NCBI GenBank assembly: GCA_900551365.1
Contig: URVZ01000009.1
Coordinates: 1 to 38,167, forward strand
Origin: an uncultured Collinsella sp.
GTDB lineage: Bacteria; Actinomycetota; Coriobacteriia; Coriobacteriales; Coriobacteriaceae
Direction of reading: 5' to 3'
Length of the DNA stretch: 38,167 nt
Below the pieces are notes generated by a model. The model made no database searches, was not told where the DNA came from, and was given only the letters and a program-made list of their open reading frames with translations. Below, in pieces: positions 7,475 to 14,649 of the stretch; position 1 is the stretch's first letter; the number at the start of each line of letters is the position of its first letter. A program made the position numbers and the translations under genes.

Positions 7475-9139
7475 GAGCGCCTGGGTCGAAGCGTCCTGTT
7501 CGGCCTTGGCGGCGTCGTCGTGGAAGGCAGGGGTGATCTGCTTGGCAAGCTGCTTGCCCAGCTCAACGCCCCACTGGTCGTAGGAGTCGATGCCCCAGAC
7601 CGTACCCTCGACAAACACGATGTGCTCGTACAGGGCGATGAGCTCGCCGAGCGCGAACGGGCTCAGCGTGTCGCCGAAGATCGAGGTCGTCGGACGGTTG
7701 CCCTCAAAGCAGCGGGCCGGAACGATCTGCTCGGGCGTGCCCTCGGCGCGCACCTCGTCGGCCGTCTTGCCAAAGGCGAGCGCCTTGGTCTGAGCCAGGA
7801 AGTTGCCCAGGAACAGCTCGTGGACGTCCTGGCCGTTGTCGGTCGCGGGGTTGGCGGTGTTGGCGAAAGCGATGAAGTCGGCCGGAACCACCACGGTGCC
7901 CTGGTGCAGCAGCTGGTAGAAGGCGTGCTGGCCATTGGTGCCGGGCTCGCCCCAGAAGATCTCACCGGTATCGGAGGTCACGGCGCTGCCATCCCAGTGG
8001 ACGTGCTTGCCGTTGGACTCCATGGTGAGCTGCTGCAGGTAGGCCGGGAAGCGGTGCAGGTACTGGCTGTACGGAAGCACGGCGTGGCTCTTGGAGCCGA
8101 AGAAGTTAACGTACCAGACGTTGAGCAGGCCCATCAGCGCGACGGCGTTGTTCTCGAGCGGCGTGTTGCAGAAGTACTCGTCGATGGCATGGAAGCCCTC
8201 GAGGAACTGCTGGAAGCGCTCGGGACCGAGCACGACGATCAGCGACAGACCCACGGCGGAGTCAACAGAATAACGGCCGCCGACCCAGTTCCAGAAACCG
8301 AAAGCGTTGGCCGGGTCGATACCAAAGGCCTCGACCTTGTCGAGCGCGGTGGAGACGGCGACGAAGTGCTTGGTCACGGCCTCGGCGTTCTGCTCATCGG
8401 AGCCGTCGATGGCGCCCTGAGCCTTGAGCTGCTCGAGCATCCAGGTCTTGACCTCGCGGGCGTTGGTGAGGGTCTCGAGCGTGGTGAAGGTCTTGGAGAC
8501 GATAATCACGAGCGTGGTCTCGGGGTCCAGACCCTTGAGCTTCTCGGCCTGATCGTTGGGGTCGATGTTGGAGATGTAGCGGCAGTCGATACCGGCGTCG
8601 GCATAGGGACGCAGGGCCTCGTAGGCCATGACCGGGCCCAAGTCGGAGCCGCCGATGCCGATGGACACCAGGTGCTCGATCTTCTTGCCGGTAACGCCCT
8701 TCCACTCACCGGAGCGCACGCGCTCGGCGAAGGCGTACATACGGTCGAGAACCTCGTGCACGTCGGCGACGACGTCCTGGCCGTCGACGATGAGCTGGCC
8801 CTTCTCGCTTGCCGGGCGGCGCAGCGCGGTGTGCAGGACGGCGCGGTCCTCGGTGGTGTTGATGTGCTCGCCGGAGAACATGGCGTCGCGGCGCTCCTCG
8901 AGCTTCACCTCGCGGGCAAGATCGCACAGCAGCTTGACGGTCTCATCAGTCACCAGGTTCTTGGACAGGTCGAAGTGCAGGTCACCGGCGTCAAAGCTCA
9001 GCTTGTTCACGCGCTCGGCATCGGCGGCGAACCAGGCCTTGAGGTCGATACCCTCGGCCTCGAGCTTCTCCTGATGGGCCTCGAGCGCCTTCCAAGCGGC
9101 AGTCGACGTAGCATCGATAGGTGCGGCAACAGTTGCCAT
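7445..9139 (-). CDS. pgi: glucose-6-phosphate isomerase
   Basis: This is a 564-residue phosphoglucose isomerase that interconverts glucose 6-phosphate and fructose 6-phosphate in glycolysis and gluconeogenesis. Recognisable blocks in order are GIGGSDLGP, the phosphate-binding SKTFTTLET, FWNWVGGRYSVDSAVGLS (the family signature with its catalytic Arg), GTNGQHAFYQLLHQG and QWGVELGKQ with the C-terminal active-site Lys. Length matches the long bacterial form. The start is ATG 9139 with GGAGGA 5-6 nt upstream; the longer frame to 9166 has no advantage. The gene is followed by a strong terminator, and its last codons are duplicated at 3941-3971. Confidence 0.97.
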   Translation of the reverse strand: MATVAAPIDATSTAAWKALEAHQEKLEAEGIDLKAWFAADAERVNKLSFDAGDLHFDLSKNLVTDETVKLLCDLAREVKLEERRDAMFSGEHINTTEDRAVLHTALRRPASEKGQLIVDGQDVVADVHEVLDRMYAFAERVRSGEWKGVTGKKIEHLVSIGIGGSDLGPVMAYEALRPYADAGIDCRYISNIDPNDQAEKLKGLDPETTLVIIVSKTFTTLETLTNAREVKTWMLEQLKAQGAIDGSDEQNAEAVTKHFVAVSTALDKVEAFGIDPANAFGFWNWVGGRYSVDSAVGLSLIVVLGPERFQQFLEGFHAIDEYFCNTPLENNAVALMGLLNVWYVNFFGSKSHAVLPYSQYLHRFPAYLQQLTMESNGKHVHWDGSAVTSDTGEIFWGEPGTNGQHAFYQLLHQGTVVVPADFIAFANTANPATDNGQDVHELFLGNFLAQTKALAFGKTADEVRAEGTPEQIVPARCFEGNRPTTSIFGDTLSPFALGELIALYEHIVFVEGTVWGIDSYDQWGVELGKQLAKQITPAFHDDAAKAEQDASTQALIEFYRAHRK

Positions 9140-9264
9140 AGAGTCCTCCTCAGCATACGGGCGCACGCCTCCATGCGCCCGGACATTCAGATGCCACTAT
9201 TCTAGCGCAGGTCAAGACTATAATCAGCGAGCGTTGCCAATCGGCCCCCAAACGGCAACCGACC

Positions 9265-9343
9265 AAAAAGGGACAGGTTTAATTTGGCAGGTCAAACGCT
9301 TTACCAATCAAAAATAACCTATCCCTTTATGCCAAATATTAGG
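9265..9343. repeat. REP-like repeat pair downstream of the 9339-9914 gene
   Basis: GGGACAGGTTT and TTTGGCAGG at 9270-9291 are followed by an inverted, slightly diverged copy (AACCTATCCC then TGCCAAA) at 9317-9336. The GGGACAGGTT arm can pair with AACCTATCCC, and TTTGGCA with TGCCAAA. The arms interleave, so the two pairings would form a pseudoknot or be alternatives. A third half-copy is at 9991-10018 on the other side of the gene. The last bases overlap the stop of the gene at 9339. Confidence 0.6.
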
Positions 9344-9914
9344 CCGCAGCGCAGACGCTACCGAGCAACTCACGCAGAGGAGACCCGATGCCCTCCAGCA
9401 GTTCGGGCGCGATGATGGCAAAAACGGGAACCTCGCCGGCCCCCACGACGGCAGGCACTTTGCCCTCCGAGACGATACATCCATAAGGGGCAAAACCGTC
9501 TTCGCCGGCATCGAGTACGGCCATGCGACGAGCGAGTTCGCGCGCAAAGCCCGCCGTATCGGCATCGCCGATCGCCAGGACAAAGTCCACGCCCTCATCG
9601 GTCGCCAGGGCCACGGCCTCGTCGATCAGCTCGTCTCCCCCGTCGCCTTCAACCGAGCCGCAGCGAAAAAGCACGCGTTCGAGCAGAGCTCGATCAAGCG
9701 AGCCGAGTGCTGCCGAGACGAGCTCATCGCGCGTATGCTTGTCACCGCCCAGTACAACCAGCGCCTTGGTGCCACCGTAGTGAGCGACCAATCGCCCGCA
9801 CCAGCGAGCCACATCTCCATCCGCAACAAGGCGCGTCGGCATACCAAACCCATAATTGACCATCTTTCCCACAACCCTTCCGTGCGTATAGGCGGTATCG
9901 TCCAATAGGCTCAT
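9339..9914 (-). CDS. truncated iron-containing alcohol dehydrogenase-like protein (N-terminal domain only)
   Basis: This is a 191-residue protein resembling the nucleotide-binding half of iron-containing alcohol dehydrogenases of the butanol dehydrogenase type. NYGFGMPTRLVADGD corresponds to the FxYxxPT opening, TKALVVLGG to the Rossmann strand, and VDFVLAIGDADTAG to the usual AVGGGS segment, here altered. The C-terminal metal-binding domain with its His ligands is missing, so enzymatic activity is doubtful. The ATG at 9914 has no clear ribosome site. The family homology begins at the ATG at 9863 (GGAAGGG is 11 nt upstream), which may be the true start and would give 174 residues. Repeats flank the gene on both sides. 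It may be a regulatory NAD-binding protein or a decaying dehydrogenase. Confidence 0.65.
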   Translation of the reverse strand: MSLLDDTAYTHGRVVGKMVNYGFGMPTRLVADGDVARWCGRLVAHYGGTKALVVLGGDKHTRDELVSAALGSLDRALLERVLFRCGSVEGDGGDELIDEAVALATDEGVDFVLAIGDADTAGFARELARRMAVLDAGEDGFAPYGCIVSEGKVPAVVGAGEVPVFAIIAPELLEGIGSPLRELLGSVCAAA

Positions 9915-9990
9915 GCTACGAAGCGAGCTTTTCCGAGCTGTTTCGCGCTCTTTAGGGCTGCGTTAAAAACCCGATGCAACCGCACGACCA

Positions 9991-10018
9991 TACCTGCCAA
10001 ATAGGGACAGGTTTTGAC
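9991..10018. repeat. REP-like half-copy overlapping the polymerase promoter
   Basis: ACCTGCCAAATAGGGACAGGTTTTGAC combines the complement of TTTGGCAGGT with GGGACAGGTTTT, the same words as the repeat at 9265-9343. ACCTG and CAGGT form a small hairpin. The last bases supply the -35 hexamer of the promoter at 10014-10042. Confidence 0.6.
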
Positions 10019-10042
10019 GGTGTCCGGTCGAGCGGGTATTAT
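10014..10042 (+). promoter_or_regulatory. promoter of the Y-family polymerase operon
   Basis: TTGACG at 10014-10019 and TATTAT at 10037-10042 are separated by 17 bp, close to the vegetative consensus. The -10 element abuts and overlaps the first LexA-type box. Confidence 0.8.
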
Positions 10043-10057
10043 CGAACAGGTATTCGA
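10042..10057. promoter_or_regulatory. LexA (SOS) box 1
   Basis: TCGAACAGGTATTCGA matches the Gram-positive/actinobacterial LexA operator CGAAC-N4-GTTCG with one change, and the flanking bases extend the dyad to TATCGAA-N6-TTCGATA. It overlaps the -10 element, so LexA binding would block transcription until DNA damage. Confidence 0.75.
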
Positions 10058-10060
10058 TAG

Positions 10061-10074
10061 GAACATGTGTTTGA
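10061..10074. promoter_or_regulatory. LexA (SOS) box 2
   Basis: GAACATGTGTTTGA fits GAAC-N4-GTTC with one mismatch. It lies 19 bp downstream of box 1 and just upstream of the ribosome site, consistent with cooperative LexA repression. Confidence 0.6.
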
Positions 10075-10087
10075 TAGAGGGGCGCGG

Positions 10088-11593
10088 ATGGCGCACGAGC
10101 AGCACACCTATATCTGCATCGACCTCAAGACGTTTTACGCCAGCGTCGAATGCGTCGACCGTGGACTCGATCCGCTCGCCACCAACCTGGTTGTTGCCGA
10201 CGAATCGCGCGGACGCACGACCATCTGCCTCGCTATCACGCAGGCCATGAAGGACTTAGGGATTCACAACCGCTGTCGACTGTTCGAGATCCCCGATGGC
10301 ATCGACTACATCAAGGCCGTGCCGCGCATGCAGCACTACATGGAGGTATCGGCGCAGATCTACGGCATTTACCTTGAATACGTCAGCCCACAGGACGTGC
10401 ACATCTACTCGATCGACGAGTGCTTTATCGACGTAACGCCCTATCTGGACCTCTACCACACCGATGCCGAAGGCTTCGCCTGCATGCTGCGCGACGAGGT
10501 CCTGGGGCGCACCGGCATCACAGCGACGGTTGGCATCGGCCCCAACCTATTTCAGGCCAAGGTGGCGCTCGACATCACCGCCAAGCACGTAGCCAGCCGC
10601 ATCGGCGTACTCGACGACGAAACCTTCCGCAAGGAGATCTGGCCGCACCGTCCCATCACCGACATCTGGGGCATCGGCCCCGGCGTGGCGGCCCGCCTCG
10701 AGAAATACGGTGTCTACGACCTGATGGGGGTCGCCGCGCTCGACGAAAACCTGCTCTACGACGAGCTCGGCGTCAATGCCGAGTATCTCATCGACCATGC
10801 CTTCGGTCGCGAGCCGACAACCATCGCCGACATCCAAGCCTATCGTCCGCAAGCGACCTCAACCACCACGGGACAGGTGCTCTCGAAGGGCTATGCCTAC
10901 GAGCAGGCTTACACCGTCTTGCGCGAGATGGTCGATGCCGCTGTGCTGGACTTAATCGACAAGCACGTGGTGTGCGACAGCATCTCGCTCTTTGTAGGCT
11001 ATGCGAGCGAACGCGCCGACATACGCCGGCTCGACGCCAGCGGCACGGCGCAGTATATAGACGGCTGTGGGCACCTGCGCTCGAGCACCTCGGGCATCGA
11101 GCCCGCAGCGACCGACAGCCCCGAACTCGCGCCCCGCGCGCCCAAGCCCGTCCAACGCGATGACGAACGCCGGCGTTTGGTGCGAGAGGCGCAGGCGATC
11201 GACGGCATCTTTGTGGGAGAGCACGGTGGCAAGCCGCGTGGTGGCTATGCCGCGCTCTTTGCGCATTCCAATGCATCCCGCAAGCTGCCCGAGCGTACCA
11301 ATTCGTTTAAGAAGATCATGGGCTATTTCGATGAGCTCTGGGCGCAGACTGTCGATCCCAAACGACCGGTCAAGCGCATCAACCTGGGATTTGGCAACCT
11401 CATGCCCGAGGAATTTGCCACCATCGATCTGTTCAGCGATATCGAGGCCGATGAGCGCGAGCGCGACCTGGCGCGCGCCGTCCTGGCCGTGAAAGGCAAG
11501 TACGGCAAGAACGCGCTCGTCAAGGGATTAAGCTTTACCGCCGGCGCCACCGCGCGCGAACGCAACGAACAAGTTGGAGGACATCGTGCCTAA
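10088..11593 (+). CDS. Y-family DNA polymerase (UmuC/UvrX-like), SOS-regulated
   Basis: This is a 501-residue translesion polymerase. The palm begins with ICIDLKTFYASVE (first metal-binding Asp plus the aromatic residue near the sugar gate). YSIDECFIDV carries the catalytic Asp-Glu pair. WGIGPGVAARLEKYG is the helix-hairpin-helix thumb, and the C-terminal half is the little-finger domain with a long charged linker near residues 335-365. It is longer than DinB (about 350-420) and closer in build to the UvrX/YqjW group of Gram-positive bacteria, which pair with YolD-type proteins as here. The ATG at 10088 is preceded by GAGGGG. The last 8 bp overlap the next gene, which argues for translational coupling. 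Two LexA-type boxes sit over the promoter. Confidence 0.92.
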   Translation: MAHEQHTYICIDLKTFYASVECVDRGLDPLATNLVVADESRGRTTICLAITQAMKDLGIHNRCRLFEIPDGIDYIKAVPRMQHYMEVSAQIYGIYLEYVSPQDVHIYSIDECFIDVTPYLDLYHTDAEGFACMLRDEVLGRTGITATVGIGPNLFQAKVALDITAKHVASRIGVLDDETFRKEIWPHRPITDIWGIGPGVAARLEKYGVYDLMGVAALDENLLYDELGVNAEYLIDHAFGREPTTIADIQAYRPQATSTTTGQVLSKGYAYEQAYTVLREMVDAAVLDLIDKHVVCDSISLFVGYASERADIRRLDASGTAQYIDGCGHLRSSTSGIEPAATDSPELAPRAPKPVQRDDERRRLVREAQAIDGIFVGEHGGKPRGGYAALFAHSNASRKLPERTNSFKKIMGYFDELWAQTVDPKRPVKRINLGFGNLMPEEFATIDLFSDIEADERERDLARAVLAVKGKYGKNALVKGLSFTAGATARERNEQVGGHRA

Positions 11594-12011
11594 GTCCCAA
11601 CAACAGCCGATGCGGCCACCGACACCTTTTGAACGCCTAGCGGACCCCGAGGGAAGACGTCGCTCCGCCGACCCAAAGCTCACCGCCAACGGCACCGTCC
11701 GTGCCGGCCGTGCCGCGCAGTTTATGCCCTTTGCCGCCCTCACGGGATACTACGAGCTCGTGCGTAAACAAGAGATCACCGCCGAGCCAAAATGCGAACT
11801 CACAGAAGAAAAAGCCCTCGAACTTTCGAAAAAGCTCGAGGGCCTCAAGCGTGGCGACTTGGTTCGTGTCACCTATTACGATACATACGGCTATCGCAGC
11901 CGCACCGGCATCCTCGACGAGGCGCTCCCTGCTTTCAAACTCCTCAAGCTCAAAGATATCGCCATCGACTTCGACGACATCCAGGACATCGAGCTACGCG
12001 GACGAGCCTAG
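11586..12011 (+). CDS. YolD-like protein, partner of the Y-family polymerase
   Basis: This is a 141-residue protein whose AGRAAQFMPFAALTGYYELV segment is the hallmark of the YolD-like family. Such small proteins are encoded beside UmuC/UvrX-type polymerases in Firmicutes and are thought to serve as UmuD-like partners. The C-terminal half (VRVTYYDTYGYRSRTG onward) resembles the beta-rich YolD core. The start is GTG at 11586, within the end of the polymerase gene, with GGAGG 5 nt upstream; a TTG four codons earlier is in frame but overlaps the ribosome site. It is almost certainly under the same SOS control as the polymerase. Confidence 0.82.
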   Translation: MPKSQQQPMRPPTPFERLADPEGRRRSADPKLTANGTVRAGRAAQFMPFAALTGYYELVRKQEITAEPKCELTEEKALELSKKLEGLKRGDLVRVTYYDTYGYRSRTGILDEALPAFKLLKLKDIAIDFDDIQDIELRGRA

Positions 12012-12037
12012 ACAAGGACGCGCATCCAAGGCAAGGC

Positions 12038-12421
12038 CTACAGCGTCATGACGTAGTAACCCGCATCTCTCACGGCAGCCTCAAGGACACCGCGATCGAT
12101 CGACCGCTTGGAGCGCACGCGCGCTGTGTGGTCCGCATACGTCACCGTTGCCCACACGCCATCCAGCGCATTGAGGGCATTGGCTACGTTCTGAGCGCAG
12201 CCGTCACAGCTCATGCCGCCGATGAGCAGCTCATCGCTATAGGGGTAGTGGGACGGATCGGTATCCGCAACCACTACCTTCTTGGCCTTCTTACCGCTCG
12301 TGCCATCGCTGCAGCAGCTCTTTCCGTGTGTCGAAGCGACAATGCGACGCAGTCCAAAAAACATGCCGACGGCAATGACGGCCAACACGATGAGATTCGC
12401 AGGGTTGAGCAAGTCGCTCAT
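12038..12421 (-). CDS. membrane-anchored heavy-metal-associated (HMA) domain protein
   Basis: This is a 127-residue protein with one N-terminal membrane helix (about residues 9-24). A linker follows that holds a CysCys pair (36-37) and a lysine run, then a C-terminal HMA domain. The metal site GGMSCDGC is near residues 68-75. HMA domains bind Cu(I) or other soft metals and pass them to P-type ATPases; CopZ is the soluble form. Here the domain would be tethered to the membrane. The start is ATG 12421 with GAAAGGGG upstream. A CsoR-like operator lies 30-46 bp upstream, pointing to copper control. No P-type ATPase is adjacent in the window. Confidence 0.85.
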   Translation of the reverse strand: MSDLLNPANLIVLAVIAVGMFFGLRRIVASTHGKSCCSDGTSGKKAKKVVVADTDPSHYPYSDELLIGGMSCDGCAQNVANALNALDGVWATVTYADHTARVRSKRSIDRGVLEAAVRDAGYYVMTL

Positions 12422-12450
12422 GCGTTCCCCTTTCAAGTAGCACTATCTAG

Positions 12451-12467
12451 ATACCCCCATGGGGTGT
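12451..12467. promoter_or_regulatory. CsoR-like copper operator upstream of the HMA gene
   Basis: ATACCCCCATGGGGTGT is a G/C-tract palindrome flanked by A/T, the form known for CsoR operators (TACCCC-N-GGGGTA). It lies just upstream of the HMA gene, so copper-dependent derepression is a reasonable inference. No csoR gene is visible in the window. Confidence 0.55.
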
Positions 12468-12529
12468 CCCCATCTTAACCCAAAATCGTGTCCGTTCGGT
12501 CAATTAGTTTCCCTCTTCAAACTTTTTTG

Positions 12530-12557
12530 TTGACCATGGCTTACTTTCGTGTATAAG
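12530..12557 (+). promoter_or_regulatory. promoter of the DUF3793-flavodoxin operon
   Basis: TTGACC at 12530-12535 and TATAAG at 12552-12557 are separated by 16 bp. The GTG start is about 40 bp downstream. Confidence 0.7.
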
Positions 12558-12572
12558 TTTTCCTAGGCTAAC
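12557..12572. promoter_or_regulatory. dyad just after the -10 element, possible metal-regulator operator
   Basis: GTTTTCCTAGGCTAAC has the symmetric core CCTAGG with GTT and AAC ends (12 of 16 positions symmetric). The half TAGGCTAAC recalls the DtxR/IdeR iron box, but the match to that consensus is partial. Its place at the transcription start suits a repressor. Confidence 0.35.
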
Positions 12573-12596
12573 AACTGAGGACCCGAAAGGAGCATC

Positions 12597-13301
12597 GTGA
12601 CTCGAACCATTGACATCCCAACATACCAAACGGCTGTCGTGCGCAACTGCTCCCCTACGCTCGCAGGTATCAAGCCGGCTTCGCTCTTTACCTATCCCGG
12701 CGTTTACGCCAACCAAAACGGAAAACCCGGCGCCGCCCATATCGAAGAGCGACGCTCTCGCCTGCTCGCCGTCATAGCCCAATGCAACCGCGAGCTCCAG
12801 CCACTCGGAATCCATATGAGCGTTTTGGTCTGGCGCCCCTGCGGAGCGCTCATCTATGTGTATCGCCCTGCGGACCTCATGCGATACCTCTCCGACCCCC
12901 GTGCCACGACGGCGCTAGCCGCCGAAGGTTACGATGTCCACAACCTGCCCGCATCCCTGGTGCATCTCGCCGCGCGCATCACGCTGGCAAGCAGCAATGC
13001 CGCAGAAAGCGCCTATGACGGCAGCGTCTGCGCACTCGCGCGAAATAGGCACTGCGATACGGGGTGCATATGCGAGTTCCCCCACGAAATTGGCTATTTT
13101 TTGGGCTATCCCTACGAAGATGTCCATCAGTTTATCGTCCAGCACGGCGAAAACTATAAGGTCTTTGGCGCATGGAAGGTATACACAAACGTTGAGCAGG
13201 CGCTCACGACCTTCGATTCCTATCGTGCATGCACGCAATACCTTACCTACATCTATCAACAGGGCTGCACCCTGGGACAACTTGTCCAGGCAACCCGATA
13301 G
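12597..13301 (+). CDS. DUF3793 family protein
   Basis: This is a 234-residue soluble protein of the DUF3793 type: a conserved N-terminal stretch (CSPTLAGIKPASLFTYP), a central LVWRPCGALIYVYRP block, and a C-terminal region with CEFPHEIGYFLGYPYEDV. The cysteines near residues 155-160 (HCDTGCICEFPHEIG) may bind metal or a cofactor. The biochemical function of this family is not known to me. In anaerobes it recurs next to flavodoxin genes, as it does here, which suggests a link to redox or iron-limited growth. The GTG start has AAAGGAG 4-5 nt upstream. The downstream flavodoxin gene is 46 bp away on the same strand. Confidence 0.8.
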   Translation: MTRTIDIPTYQTAVVRNCSPTLAGIKPASLFTYPGVYANQNGKPGAAHIEERRSRLLAVIAQCNRELQPLGIHMSVLVWRPCGALIYVYRPADLMRYLSDPRATTALAAEGYDVHNLPASLVHLAARITLASSNAAESAYDGSVCALARNRHCDTGCICEFPHEIGYFLGYPYEDVHQFIVQHGENYKVFGAWKVYTNVEQALTTFDSYRACTQYLTYIYQQGCTLGQLVQATR

Positions 13302-13347
13302 AACATACAAACCGCGGCCGCACGCCGCGCAACCGAAAGGAAACCAT

Positions 13348-13767
13348 ATGAGCAAGATCGCCGTCGTCTATTGGAGCGGCACGGGCAACACCGAGGCCAT
13401 GGCAAACTTCGTTGCCGAGGGCGCAACCGGTGCCAGTGCCGAGGCAGAGGTCATCTCCTGCGCCGACTTCTCCGCAGACAAGGCCGCCGGCTATGACGCC
13501 ATTGCCTTCGGCTGCCCCGCCATGGGTTCCGAGGAGCTTGAGTATGACGAGTTCCAGCCGATGTGGGACGAGGTCAAGGAGACCCTCGGCGATAAGAAGG
13601 TCGTCCTCTTTGGCTCCTACTCGTGGGCCGAGGGCGAGTGGATGGACAACTGGAAGGCCGATGCCGACGAGGCGGGCGTCAACGTCGTCGATTCCGTCAT
13701 TTGCTACGATGCGCCCGACGATGAGGGCGAGGCGGCCTGCCGCGCCCTTGGAGCCGAGCTCGCCTAG
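13348..13767 (+). CDS. flavodoxin
   Basis: This is a 139-residue short-chain flavodoxin. The FMN phosphate loop WSGTGNTEAM is at residues 9-18, and the later FMN-contact segments are CPAMGSEEL near 58-66 and GSYSWAEGEWM near 90-100. Length and motifs match clostridial-type flavodoxins, which replace ferredoxin as a low-potential electron carrier when iron is short. The ATG is preceded by GAAAGGAAA. It follows the DUF3793 gene in an apparent two-gene operon and is closed by a strong terminator at 13824-13859. Confidence 0.93.
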   Translation: MSKIAVVYWSGTGNTEAMANFVAEGATGASAEAEVISCADFSADKAAGYDAIAFGCPAMGSEELEYDEFQPMWDEVKETLGDKKVVLFGSYSWAEGEWMDNWKADADEAGVNVVDSVICYDAPDDEGEAACRALGAELA

Positions 13768-13823
13768 CGGCAATGAGCTCCGCCCGCAACGCGCTCTGCA
13801 CCAAAACACATTCGCGTCCCAAC

Positions 13824-13859
13824 AAAAACGGGAGCCGGATCACATCCGGCTCCCGTTTT
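13824..13859. terminator. bidirectional terminator between flavodoxin and ABC transporter genes
   Basis: A 16-bp stem with arms AAAACGGGAGCCGGAT and its complement has A and T tracts on both sides, so it serves the convergent operons on each strand. Confidence 0.9.
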
Positions 13860-13884
13860 CTGCTATGTCAGTCATATAAAGCGG

Positions 13885-14637
<753 letters not shown>

Positions 14638-14649
14638 GATAGGACCTCC

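Noticed and set aside
7454..9205. 583-residue plus-strand open frame antisense to pgi
   Set aside because: It mirrors the pgi coding strand; its Val/Leu/Gly-rich composition is the usual shadow of a high-GC gene, and pgi is certain.
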